From NCBI GenBank assembly GCA_011049595.1, contig DRHN01000450.1:1-40497 (forward strand): DNA of 40,497 nt, written 5' to 3'. Both the position numbers and the translations under genes were made by a program. Below the pieces are notes generated by a model. That model was given only the letters and a program-made list of their open reading frames with translations, was not told where the DNA came from and made no database searches. Of this stretch, positions 9,095 to 17,517 are shown in pieces. Each line of letters opens with the position of its first letter. Position 1 is the first letter of the stretch. Source of the stretch: Spirochaetota bacterium. GTDB lineage: Bacteria; Spirochaetota; B62-G9; DRHN01.

Positions 9095-9856
9095 TTAATC
9101 CATATAAACGCCGCCATTGATATCTATATCCTCCCCTGTTATATATCCGGCCTCCTCGGAAGCAAGAAAACAGATAGCAGCAGCTACTTCATCGGTGCGT
9201 CCGAACCTTCTGCATGGAATTCTGGCTGAAATCTCCATCTGTTTTTCCTCGCTTTCAAGACCACCGCGAATATCGGTTGCTATTGTCCCCGGTGTAATGG
9301 AGTTCACTGTGATGCCGTAAGGGCTTACCTCCTGGACAAGGTGTTTTGAAAAACCAAGTATACCGGCCTTCGAGGCACAATAATGGGCCCCTCCGTAGGA
9401 AATACACCCGGTTTTCCCTGCGACTGAGCTAAGATTGATAATTCTTCCGTATTTTCTCTCAATCATCGAAGGAAGAACCGCCCTGCAAAACAGAAACGCA
9501 CTCGTCAGGTTAACCGCTATAACTCGATCCCAGTCCTCCTCACTCATATCGATTACCTTGACTGGTTGGTTGATAGCGGCATTGTTTACCAGAATATCGA
9601 TCTTGCCGAACTTTCCGAGTGTTTCATTTACAACTTTTTGTATATCACCTGCGGAAGAAACATCGGTTTTGAATGCCAACGCTTCCTGACCCTTCGCTTT
9701 TATTATTCCTTCGACGTCCATAACCCCGTCCAGGTCAATATCGCAAATGATCACCTTTGCCCCCTGCCCTGCGAACGATATCGCGGTCGCGCGTCCGATA
9801 CCCCTCTTTGAACCCGCACCGGTTACGATTGCCACTCTCCCGTCTAAACTAAACAT
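9095..9856 (-). CDS. Short-chain dehydrogenase/reductase (SDR)
   Basis: This classical SDR of about 253 residues is a soluble NAD(P)-dependent oxidoreductase. Features are the TGAGSKRGIGRA cofactor glycine motif near residues 13-24, the adenine-ring Asp (CDIDLDGV, favouring NAD), NNAAINQP, and the catalytic Ser plus YxxxK as NLSSVAG and YCASKAG. The C-terminal substrate lid and GEDIDINGGVYMD end are complete. I choose ATG 9856, with GGGAGG 5 bases upstream, over the GTG two codons earlier. Because the gene clusters with another SDR, a zinc dehydrogenase and a transketolase, it probably oxidises a polyol or reduces a ketose. The substrate is unknown. Confidence 0.87.
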   Translation of the reverse strand: MFSLDGRVAIVTGAGSKRGIGRATAISFAGQGAKVIICDIDLDGVMDVEGIIKAKGQEALAFKTDVSSAGDIQKVVNETLGKFGKIDILVNNAAINQPVKVIDMSEEDWDRVIAVNLTSAFLFCRAVLPSMIERKYGRIINLSSVAGKTGCISYGGAHYCASKAGILGFSKHLVQEVSPYGITVNSITPGTIATDIRGGLESEEKQMEISARIPCRRFGRTDEVAAAICFLASEEAGYITGEDIDINGGVYMD

Positions 9857-10547
9857 ACGCACCTCCCAATAATTTCATACCACGGTTAGAAAGCTTCTCG
9901 ATTACCAGATTGCATATCCTCCATCCAGTACCAGAATATGACCCACCAGCATGGTCGTATCCGGGAGCAATGGCATTTACTATGACATTGTACTTAACCC
10001 ACTCGACAGCGAAGGCCTTTGTCATCATATTGACGGCAGCTTTTGATATACAATAAATGCAATTTTCTCTTCCACGGTTCACAACGAAGGATGACATCGA
10101 AGAATTATTAATAATCCTCCCCTTTTGCCGCTCAATCATGGTGAGGCCGACACTATGCGCGACAAGAAATGTCCCGTCCTGGTTAACTTTCATTATGTAA
10201 CGATAATCCTCAAAAGTGAAATCTTTAATCGGGCCCCTTTTTGTCACCCCGGCGTTGTTAAAAAGGATGTCAATCCTATCGAATGTATCGATCGACTTTT
10301 TTACCATTGCATTTACATCTTCAGGGCTGCTCACGTCTGCCTTAATAGCGATAAAAGTTGCTCCGGGGTGATTTGAGGCAAGCTCGTCTCTGACCTTTGT
10401 AACGGTCTCATTGTTCCAGTCCACCAGAATTACATGAGCGCCCGACTTCGCAAAAGCTCTTGCGGTAACCTCACCGATGCCCTGTCCGGCACCGGTAATG
10501 AGCACAACTTCATCGGTAAAATCATAGACTATTTTTTGCTTTCCCAA
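9849..10547 (-). pseudogene. SDR gene with a deletion and frameshift near its 3' end
   Basis: The N-terminal 190 or so residues are a good SDR: TGAGQGIGEV cofactor motif, VDWNNE (NAD-type acidic residue), NNAGVTKRG, NNSSMSS and YCISKAA with the catalytic Tyr and Lys, then VNAIAPGY. After APGY the normal lid and FLAS region are missing and the reading frame changes, so translation runs into unrelated residues and stops at 9849. The genuine C-terminus (VGHILVLDGGYAIW, stop at 9902) is still present in another frame immediately after the junction. Roughly 45-50 codons have been lost. Start is TTG at 10547 with AGGAGG about 10 bases upstream. With its substrate lid gone it is probably inactive, unless the sequence is misassembled. 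Confidence 0.75.
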
Positions 10548-10583
10548 TTTAAAATACCTCCTAATGAAAAATAAATATCCCTA

Positions 10584-11621
10584 TTAAATCTCCGGTTTGA
10601 CTATAATTTTCAAGGCCTTTTTCTGCTTCAATTTTTCAAACGCGGGCAGCCAGTCTGAAAAAGGTACCACTTCTGAAATCAAGTTGTCCCATTTTCCCTT
10701 ACCGGTGGCATACAGCTCGATTGCTTTCTCCCACGCCGACCATTTGTGAGCATAGGCACCAAATACTTTTATTTCTTTAAAAATAATAGGGTCCATATTT
10801 ATGCTGATCCTGTCTTTAAAAAGACCTATTTGTGTATACTTACCCTCTCGCTTTAAAAGACCCACTCCTAAATCGACTGCTTCCTCTGCTCCCGAACATT
10901 CAAGAAAAACATCAACCCCGTCCGGACCCGTGAGATCACGAACAACCTGAACAGGGTCCTCTTCAGCCAGGTTTATTGTTCTTTCCATTCCCAGATCGCG
11001 GCTGATTTTCAACCTGAGGGCATCATCTCCCGTGCCGATAACAACAACCCTGGCTCCGGCTGTTTTTGCGATTAATGCTGATATCAACCCAATAGGTCCC
11101 GGGCCGGTTACCAGTACCCAGTTGTTTACAACAATACCTGTTACTTCGATAACACAATGGTAACAGCCGGCAATTGGCTCGATTATCGGGGCATTATCTA
11201 AATTTATCGAAACTGGCAATTTATGAATCCTTTTTGCGGGGACAACAACAAAAGGAGCAAAAACACCATTTTCCCAATAGCCGATTACATGACGGTCCTC
11301 GCAGAGCTGATCTGATCCATGCCTGCATGACCAGCACTGCCCGCATGATGAAAAAGTAGTCTCCGATAACACACGGTCACCAATCTTCAAATGTTTTACC
11401 CCCTCACCAAGCTCAACAATAGTCCCGGCAAATTCATGACCGATAACAACCGGGTACTTCATTGCTATCCCTATTTTATCGTAATATATGTGAAGATCGG
11501 AACCGCATATACCGGTAGCATGAACTGCCACCTTGACCTGTTCATAACCGGGTGATGGTTCGGGCACATCTCTTATTTCCATGTTATACGGTCCGGGAGA
11601 GTATTTAACAAGGGCTTTCAT
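10584..11621 (-). CDS. Zinc-dependent medium-chain alcohol/polyol dehydrogenase
   Basis: This 345-residue dehydrogenase belongs to the sorbitol/xylitol dehydrogenase branch. The catalytic zinc ligands are in GICGSDLHIYY and GHEFAGTIVELGEG. The structural zinc cluster is CGQCWSCRHGSDQLC near residues 94-108, and the nucleotide motif GPGPIGLISAL lies near residue 170. It should oxidise a polyol to a ketose with NAD. It is the first gene of operon 1. Its ATG has GGAGG about 9 bases upstream, and a sigma-54 promoter lies about 124 bases ahead of it. As the first gene behind a regulated promoter it is a good marker of what the pathway starts with, which supports a sugar-alcohol or related substrate. 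Confidence 0.87.
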   Translation of the reverse strand: MKALVKYSPGPYNMEIRDVPEPSPGYEQVKVAVHATGICGSDLHIYYDKIGIAMKYPVVIGHEFAGTIVELGEGVKHLKIGDRVLSETTFSSCGQCWSCRHGSDQLCEDRHVIGYWENGVFAPFVVVPAKRIHKLPVSINLDNAPIIEPIAGCYHCVIEVTGIVVNNWVLVTGPGPIGLISALIAKTAGARVVVIGTGDDALRLKISRDLGMERTINLAEEDPVQVVRDLTGPDGVDVFLECSGAEEAVDLGVGLLKREGKYTQIGLFKDRISINMDPIIFKEIKVFGAYAHKWSAWEKAIELYATGKGKWDNLISEVVPFSDWLPAFEKLKQKKALKIIVKPEI

Positions 11622-11744
11622 TCGATAATCCTCCGTGTAATAATTTATTGTTGATAGAAAATGTTAACGAGAAATTGCTTTAATAAATCCAATCAGTATT
11701 ACTATCTTGAAAAATTAATAGCGGTTGTATTTGCTGTAATAAAA

Positions 11745-11760
11745 TGCAATAATTATGCCA
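11745..11760 (-). promoter_or_regulatory. Sigma-54 (-24/-12) promoter of operon 1
   Basis: Read on the minus strand the sequence is TGGCATAATTATTGCA. This fits the sigma-54 consensus TGGCAC-N5-TTGC with the required GG-to-GC spacing. It lies about 124 bases upstream of the first dehydrogenase ATG. The intergenic region 11622-12013 holds this promoter and the two inverted repeats listed separately; I see no gene in it. Confidence 0.85.
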
Positions 11761-11872
11761 ATCTGAATTTATCATTTTATATTCTTAATTGACATTAATT
11801 TGCTAAAAATTCTAAAATTCAGAGGTGCGGAAAACTCGATACGGTTAATTTTATTTATTTTGCAATTTGACA

Positions 11873-11889
11873 TGTTTCAATATGAAACA
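11873..11889. promoter_or_regulatory. Activator-binding inverted repeat 1
   Basis: TGTTTCAATATGAAACA is a perfect 7-3-7 inverted repeat. It lies about 113 bases upstream of the sigma-54 promoter of operon 1, a typical enhancer position, and next to the gene for a sigma-54 activator with a Fis-type HTH. I infer that the activator binds here. Confidence 0.75.
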
Positions 11890-11950
11890 ATAGCTGCCTT
11901 TTACTCGATAATCCGGGACAGGATTTTATTATTAAGTTGAAAAATAGAAT

Positions 11951-11967
11951 TGTTTCAATATGAAAAT
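11951..11967. promoter_or_regulatory. Activator-binding inverted repeat 2
   Basis: TGTTTCAATATGAAAAT repeats the first 15 bases of the site at 11873 apart from one change and differs only in the last positions of the right arm. The two sites are centred 78 bases apart, a little over seven helical turns, which suits cooperative binding on one face of the DNA. Confidence 0.65.
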
Positions 11968-12013
11968 TACAAAACATACTGTTCCAAATCGACATTTGCG
12001 GGTGACACTCAGG

Positions 12014-13954
12014 TTAGTTGTTGTTTATTTTTCTCCATAATGTTGTTCGGCCGATACCGAGTTTTTCAGCGGCAGCCGTTTTATTACCATTTTCTTTTTG
12101 AATCACTTTTTCAATTATTGTTCGCTCGATATCTTCCAGACTACCCATTAAAGGAATCCTTATACTCTTTTGAGGCGTATCAAAACCGTATCCGTCATCA
12201 ATGCCTAAGATTAATTTGCTGCCCGGCAACGATTTTAAAACAAACTTTACATTTTTGGCAGTTATGTAACCTTCCTTTGTTTTTACCATAAGTCTTTCAA
12301 TTATATTTTCCAGTTGTCTGATATTACCCGGCCAATTGTAATTCATTAACAGCTGCGTCCCCTCTTTGGAAATGCCTTCAATAACAATCTTAAATTTATG
12401 TGTGTATTTCCTGACAAAATAGTTTGCCAATAATGGTATATCAATTTTGCGCGCGCGGAGAGGTGGAAGGTTTATGTTTAACACATTGATTCTATAGTAA
12501 AGATCTTCTCTAAATGTATTACATTCAATCAGAGAATAAAGGTCTTTGTTCGTTGATGCTACTACCCGGACATCTACGTGAGTCAATTTATTGTCTCCCA
12601 GCCTCCTTACCTTTCGCTCCTGAATAACACGAAGCAGCCGGGATTGTAAATTAATCGAAATTTCACCAATTTCATCAAGAAATATTGTGCCCTCATGCGC
12701 CTGTTCAAAAAGACCCATTTTACCTTTTTTATTTGCCCCTGTAAAAGCTCCTTCCACATACCCGAAAAGCTCGCTTTCAAGAAGGTTTTCCGGAAGGGCC
12801 GCGCAATTTACCGCCACAAAAGGTTTATTCTTTCTCAGACTCACATTGTGAATCGCCTGAGCAAATAATTCTTTTCCGGTTCCAGTTTCACCATATATCA
12901 GTATGGGAGAATCTACCTGAGCGTAATTCCTGGCCTCCTCCTTTATATATAATATCACTTCGCTTTCCCCGATGATGTCATCGAAACTATTCTCTGCTGT
13001 ATGCCCCTTTAAATATAACTCCTCCCTTATCTTTTGCTCCACCTTCTGTATTTGAGAGACTTTTTGGAATGTAACTATTACTTTGACTATTTCTTTGTTG
13101 ATAATGATTGGAATAACATTAGCCACAATTTTTATACCATCTATTGCCCAGACCTTGCCTTTTGACGTACAGCCGTTTTGAACGGTATTCAACAGATCCA
13201 TACCTGGAAGAACTTCCCCAATGTTTTTTCCAATAACTTTATAAGCTTCCTTGTTAAAAATTTCTTCCGCCCTCGGATTAAAAGTATCAATAACGCCCGC
13301 CCGGTTAATGCTGATAATGCCTTCATAAGCGTAATCTATAATGGTCTTTACCCGTTTCGCCTTTTCGCTTTCCTGCCTTTTAACCTTCAGGACCCGCTCG
13401 GCTTCAAAAAGAGCCTGTATAAGAGCTTCTTTCCCTGATCTGATCAGCAGAGCATTCAATCCTAATTCTTTGGCTGTTTTAACAGAAATAGTATCCCCAA
13501 CAACCCAATTAATACCCATCTTCTTAATATCTTCAAGTTTGGTTTTAATACTGTCTGTATGATGGAAACAATCAAAGTCCAGCGTTATGACATTGAGCTC
13601 AATATTAAAAATATCTCCCAGGTCTTTGATTCCATCTGTGAACGGATTAAAACCAACGATTGCAATTTTATCTGTATGCTCTTTGGCCTGCTGCAGCACA
13701 CGTATCAAATCAAACCCGCTGACCTGTATTTCAACCACAGAAAGATTTATCAGCTCCCCTTTCATCGCTGCGGCAGTTCCCCCTCTGCTTATAACAACAT
13801 CAAAGCCCTTCTCTTCAAGCTCTACCGCTTTTCGAACTCCTTCATCGAGATCTCCTATCTCAATGTGAATGTCTTTTTTAAGTTCTCTGCACACATCATC
13901 AAACAATTCAGCCAATTTTTTATACGGCGCAATAAAAGCTATCGGCTTTGTCAT
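12014..13954 (-). CDS. PrpR-type sigma-54-dependent transcriptional activator
   Basis: This 646-residue enhancer-binding protein has four parts: a PrpR-type N-terminal sensor (about residues 1-185, with DVVISRGGTA), a PAS-like segment (about 205-310), an AAA+ sigma-54 interaction domain and a C-terminal Fis-type HTH. The AAA+ domain shows Walker A GETGTGKE, the sigma-54-contacting GAFTGA loop, Walker B TIFLDEIGEI and the WPGNIRQLENI motif; the HTH includes NGNKTAAAEKLGIGRTTLWRK. PrpR sensors bind small organic or phosphorylated metabolites. It sits between two operons that both have sigma-54 promoters with matching inverted repeats, so it very likely activates both in response to a pathway intermediate. 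The start is behind a GGGGGG-rich stretch 64 bases after the E1 remnant. Confidence 0.93.
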   Translation of the reverse strand: MTKPIAFIAPYKKLAELFDDVCRELKKDIHIEIGDLDEGVRKAVELEEKGFDVVISRGGTAAAMKGELINLSVVEIQVSGFDLIRVLQQAKEHTDKIAIVGFNPFTDGIKDLGDIFNIELNVITLDFDCFHHTDSIKTKLEDIKKMGINWVVGDTISVKTAKELGLNALLIRSGKEALIQALFEAERVLKVKRQESEKAKRVKTIIDYAYEGIISINRAGVIDTFNPRAEEIFNKEAYKVIGKNIGEVLPGMDLLNTVQNGCTSKGKVWAIDGIKIVANVIPIIINKEIVKVIVTFQKVSQIQKVEQKIREELYLKGHTAENSFDDIIGESEVILYIKEEARNYAQVDSPILIYGETGTGKELFAQAIHNVSLRKNKPFVAVNCAALPENLLESELFGYVEGAFTGANKKGKMGLFEQAHEGTIFLDEIGEISINLQSRLLRVIQERKVRRLGDNKLTHVDVRVVASTNKDLYSLIECNTFREDLYYRINVLNINLPPLRARKIDIPLLANYFVRKYTHKFKIVIEGISKEGTQLLMNYNWPGNIRQLENIIERLMVKTKEGYITAKNVKFVLKSLPGSKLILGIDDGYGFDTPQKSIRIPLMGSLEDIERTIIEKVIQKENGNKTAAAEKLGIGRTTLWRKINNN

Positions 13955-13988
13955 GGATGCCCCCCTTAGCAGTAGTTACTTATATTAT

Positions 13989-14014
13989 AAATACTGTTTT
14001 TATTATCAGTATTT
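13989..14014. promoter_or_regulatory. Inverted repeat between E1 remnant and activator gene
   Basis: AAATACTG and CAGTATTT form perfect 8-base arms around a 10-base AT-rich loop in the 63-base gap. It could be a weak terminator for operon 2 or an operator for the activator gene. There is no clear U-run, so I cannot choose. Confidence 0.35.
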
Positions 14015-14017
14015 CTA

Positions 14018-14233
14018 TTAGCTGTATGAAATAACATATCTCACTGCATCTTTTATTTCATCAACCTGAGGTATTGACGCATTTTCAAGCGATGCAGAAT
14101 AAGGGACAGGGACATCCGCACCCCCTACAATACCGCTTCTGAACAACAGGGTTGCTTTTTCTTCGAAGAACCTTATTTTAAGCATCATTTCATACATTTC
14201 AATCATTTTGCTCTCGGGTAATATTTTTTCCAT
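14018..14233 (-). pseudogene. E1 remnant: E1-alpha N-terminus joined to E1-beta C-terminus
   Basis: The 71-residue reading frame starts with a textbook E1-alpha N-terminus (MIEMYEMMLKIRFFEEKA, SGIVGG). It then jumps at residue 38-39 to a textbook E1-beta C-terminus (ADVPVPYSASLE...PQVDEIKDAVRYV). Everything between, including the whole ThDP site, is missing, about 1.8 kb if the ancestor was an alpha-beta pair. The join stays in frame. The start at 14233 follows the lipoyl gene by 86 bases. This is the third E1 unit in the window and cannot be catalytic. A short interfering or structural peptide is conceivable, but deletion decay or misassembly is simpler. Confidence 0.8.
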
Positions 14234-14319
14234 TTTCTACAGAGTCTCCAATAAAAATCATTTGGAAAACAGGAGAAACCAGTGCATGAGGGTCGCTGTT
14301 AACATTAAAAGGAACGATA

Positions 14320-14607
14320 TCAGTTTTTCCTTTTCATGCCGGTGAGAGCCTCAAAATCATACTCTTCACCCGGCTCACCTATAATCCCCATCGGTGCGCC
14401 GACAGGAAAAACCTGCTCCGGTTCTGCTATTTTTTCTAAAAGCACACCTTCATATAAGGATTCAATATCCAGTATCGATTTTTCAGTTTCGATCTGAAAT
14501 AGAGGTTCTTCAACCTCTACTTCTTCTCCGACTTCTTTTAGCCAACCTACAAATATATTCTCAGTTGTCATTATATCTGAACGCGGCATTACAACAACCT
14601 TAGCCAT
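14320..14607 (-). CDS. Stand-alone lipoyl-domain carrier protein
   Basis: This 95-residue protein is a single biotinyl/lipoyl domain with nothing attached. The hairpin motif ETEKSILDIES places the lipoylatable Lys at residue 43, and the conserved glycines (VGEEVE, YEGVL) bracket it. In normal 2-oxoacid complexes this domain is the N-terminal arm of the E2 acyltransferase. Here no peripheral-subunit-binding or catalytic domain follows, and no E2 or E3 gene is in the window. The gene belongs to operon 2, downstream of an E1 pair and the importer. A carrier role like glycine-cleavage H protein, or service to an E2 encoded elsewhere, are the options. Lipoyl is favoured over biotin because the motif has no M-K-M. 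Confidence 0.85.
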   Translation of the reverse strand: MAKVVVMPRSDIMTTENIFVGWLKEVGEEVEVEEPLFQIETEKSILDIESLYEGVLLEKIAEPEQVFPVGAPMGIIGEPGEEYDFEALTGMKRKN

Positions 14608-14723
14608 AATTTATAATTCCTTTCACAATAGGCAATAATTTCTATCCTGCATAGTCATTTAAAATTACCAACAACCAGTAGTATTATTAAAACGAAGGTT
14701 AATCCAACGCAAACACGACGGAG

Positions 14724-15755
14724 TTACTTTTTTGATTGTTCATTCTCAAGCTCCTCCATTTTTACAGTAGTGAGAACTCTTCGCCGCGCGGTGTATACAG
14801 CAAATGACACTGCCACAATAAGCATTGACCCGTTAAACAACGGCTCCACAAAGAACTCGGCTCCCATCTGCTGAAGACCTGAAACAGCAACGGCAAGCAT
14901 CAGCACCGCGACCACAGTACCCCCGACATTCATCCTGCCGGGACGGATCGATGTGGCACCCAACAGCGCCCCTGTAAAAGCGGGCAGCAGGTAATTCGGA
15001 CCCGTAGATATCTGACCCACACGCAGCTGAGACGCAAGAATAACCCCCGCGATACTAACAATAACAGATGAGATGATGAAAGTGAGTGTAACGTATTTTA
15101 CCCTTGATATACCGACCAGTTCTGCGGCACGTGTATTTGCTCCAAGGGCGTAAAAATAGCGCCCCAACGGTAAATACTCATATACAAGCCACAGGATAGC
15201 TCCTATCACGATTACAAAAAAAATCGGGATCGGAATGCCAAAAACATTTAGACCGAGCTTCAAAAAACCTGCCGCAAGGTCCTTTCCCAGCACCTGCGCA
15301 CCTCCGGTAACCCAGAATCCGATACCGTACAGGATAGTCCCGCTTCCAAGCGTCGCGATAAAGGCATGTATACCCACACGGGTTATCAGTGTTCCGTTAA
15401 TAAAACCATAAACAGCTCCCATGGCGATCATAATAACAACAATGACTCCCCAGGGTAATGCCGTAACATTCTGAAGTGATATCATTACGATATGCACCAG
15501 TCCAACGAGATAGCCGACTGATAAATCAAAATTATCCGTTGATAACGGCACCATCTCTGCAAGAGCGAGCAATAAAACAACTGACTGGGTATTCAGCATG
15601 GTGCGGAGGTTGAAAGCAGTTGGAAATGTATCAGGCATGAGAGCGGAAAATACAACAATAAGAGTGCCTAAAAATACTGCCAGCCCGTAATTAGAAAAAA
15701 ACTGCAGGATTGATTGTGAAGCCGTTTTCTTCAACTGTCCTGAAGACTTTTCCAT
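14724..15755 (-). CDS. Ribose/sugar-type ABC transporter permease (RbsC family)
   Basis: This inner-membrane permease of about 343 residues belongs to the ribose/xylose/autoinducer-2 class. It has many hydrophobic spans and the family's conserved segments, such as the loop around GFINGTLITRVGIHAFIATLG and a later ALGANTRAAELVGI. It would form the channel of the importer with the ATPase encoded just upstream. I place the start at ATG 15755, one base after the ATPase stop and behind a GAGGA site; the longer frame from 15800 would overlap the ATPase gene by 44 bases and has no clear site. The C-terminal tail is charged and cytoplasmic. It is co-transcribed with the ATPase and binding protein. 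Confidence 0.9.
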   Translation of the reverse strand: MEKSSGQLKKTASQSILQFFSNYGLAVFLGTLIVVFSALMPDTFPTAFNLRTMLNTQSVVLLLALAEMVPLSTDNFDLSVGYLVGLVHIVMISLQNVTALPWGVIVVIMIAMGAVYGFINGTLITRVGIHAFIATLGSGTILYGIGFWVTGGAQVLGKDLAAGFLKLGLNVFGIPIPIFFVIVIGAILWLVYEYLPLGRYFYALGANTRAAELVGISRVKYVTLTFIISSVIVSIAGVILASQLRVGQISTGPNYLLPAFTGALLGATSIRPGRMNVGGTVVAVLMLAVAVSGLQQMGAEFFVEPLFNGSMLIVAVSFAVYTARRRVLTTVKMEELENEQSKK

Positions 15756-15756
15756 C

Positions 15757-17325
15757 TTAATCCTCACATTGCACACTGTATTTTTGCCCGGTATGCTCAA
15801 TTAGTCCGGAGGCAATACCTGTAAGCTGCTCAATCGAAAGGTCTTTTTTTGATATCTCAGCAGTTACCAAACCGCGATTGAATACTATCGCGCGGTGACA
15901 GATCCCGGCAACTTCCTCAAAATCAGAGGAAATAAGCAAAACTCCTTTACCTTCATTTAACCCTTCTTCCATCAAAGCGTAAATATCAGCTTTGGCGCCC
16001 ACATCAACTCCGAAAGTCGGCTCTTCAAGAATCAGGATTTTACTCCCAGCCTCGAATAACCTGGCAAGTATCACTTTTTGCTGATTCCCACCGCTTAAAG
16101 TACTGACAATCCGTTCACCATCCATGGGTTTTACTGTAAAACGTTTGAGAGTTACCTCACATTTATCACGCTCTTCCTTTTTGTATATCGCCGACAATAC
16201 ATTCCGGTCATCGGATACAGGGTTTAAATAGATATTCTCCCGCACAAAAAGACTCTGCGCAAGACTCTCCTCGGCCCTTTTGCTCGAAAGAAAGCCGATC
16301 CCAGCTCTTCTTGCTTCCACCGGGTTCGTCACCTGTACAGATAACCCGTTTACAACAATATCTCCATAATACGCGTCCATAATTCCGAAAAGAGCACGAC
16401 CGACACCCTGATGGCCAGCTCCCCGCAGTCCAACAAGCCCTAAAATCTCGCCTGCTTTTAGCTCGAAAGAAACAGACTTCACGCATCCAACCCTCATGTT
16501 TTGGACCTTTAAAAGGACTTTCGCGGAAGGTGGAGGCGGTTCTATAAAAACCTCAGCTGGAGGTCTTCCTACGATCTTCAAGACAAGGTCGGCCGGCGGT
16601 GTATCTTTTACGAATGTTGTTGATACCTTCTTACCATTACGTAATACAGTCACCCGGTCAGCGATACGATATACTTCATCGAGACGGTGTGTAACATAGA
16701 TTACACCAACACCTCTTTCCCTAATCTGTTTTAAAAAATCGAACAATTTTGCCACATCGTTTTCCGGTAAAGTGGCAGTCGGCTCATCCAAAATGATAAG
16801 GCTCGCCTTTACAGCTAGAGCTCGAGAGATCGCGACAATCGATTTTTCAGCTGAAGATAGTTTCGAAATTTCGGTTTCGAAATCCACAGTGCTCCCCATC
16901 ATTTTTAATACATCCAACGCTCTTTGATTTGTCTCCTGCCAGGAAATAAAACCTTTACGCTTCTTGTAACCGAGGACAAGAGCAATGTTTTCAGCCACAG
17001 TCATGGACTCTATAAGACCAAGGTCCTGATGGATGAACGAAATGGGCAGTTCCTGCGTGTATAGCTGTATCTCTTCACCCTTTATCCAGGCCTTACCGGA
17101 ATCAGGCTCATACTCAGGAATACCCGCAAGTATTTTAATCAATGTAGATTTTCCCGCCCCATTTTCCCCGAGCAGTGCGTGTATTTCTCCCGGATAAACA
17201 TCAAAATCAACACCATCCAGAGCGCGTGTGCCTGTAAATGTCTTCGATAAACCACGTATCACTAAAAGGGGTACAGTCGAGGTATTTTGAGCCTCCTTCC
17301 CGTCCGGTTTTATGTCGGCCACCAT
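15757..17325 (-). CDS. Sugar ABC transporter ATPase with two nucleotide-binding domains (RbsA/MglA type)
   Basis: This cytoplasmic ATPase powers sugar import. Domain 1 has Walker A GENGAGKSTLIK, a degenerate signature KLSSAEKSIVAISRAL and Walker B LIILDEPTATLP followed by the H-loop THRLDEV. Domain 2 has a degenerate Walker A (GLRGAGHQGVGRALFG), but a good signature LSGGNQQKVILAR and LILEEPTFGVDVGAK. One weak and one strong half is normal in this family. I choose ATG 17325, which has GAGGAG 11 bases upstream; an upstream TTG at 17430 would add 35 poorly conserved residues. The stop is one base before the permease start, so translation is coupled. Confidence 0.9.
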   Translation of the reverse strand: MVADIKPDGKEAQNTSTVPLLVIRGLSKTFTGTRALDGVDFDVYPGEIHALLGENGAGKSTLIKILAGIPEYEPDSGKAWIKGEEIQLYTQELPISFIHQDLGLIESMTVAENIALVLGYKKRKGFISWQETNQRALDVLKMMGSTVDFETEISKLSSAEKSIVAISRALAVKASLIILDEPTATLPENDVAKLFDFLKQIRERGVGVIYVTHRLDEVYRIADRVTVLRNGKKVSTTFVKDTPPADLVLKIVGRPPAEVFIEPPPPSAKVLLKVQNMRVGCVKSVSFELKAGEILGLVGLRGAGHQGVGRALFGIMDAYYGDIVVNGLSVQVTNPVEARRAGIGFLSSKRAEESLAQSLFVRENIYLNPVSDDRNVLSAIYKKEERDKCEVTLKRFTVKPMDGERIVSTLSGGNQQKVILARLFEAGSKILILEEPTFGVDVGAKADIYALMEEGLNEGKGVLLISSDFEEVAGICHRAIVFNRGLVTAEISKKDLSIEQLTGIASGLIEHTGQKYSVQCED

Positions 17326-17517
17326 CTGATTCACACTCCTCGATTTCTTATTCTCCGGTTGGTTGAACATTGAAAGCCCGGATTGTGATCTACCAGGCAA
17401 TGTATAAAAATGTAAGATCTGAGCCCCCAATCTTCTATCATTGAAAACACAGGAACTCAGATCTTATTATTATACACTTTTAAATATGGATGTCAATCTA
17501 TCAAGCAAATTACACGG

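Noticed and set aside
14018-14233. Possibility that this is a genuine small regulatory gene
   Set aside because: Both halves match E1 ends exactly, so a deletion remnant is simpler. It is kept as a pseudogene and the speculative role is listed separately.
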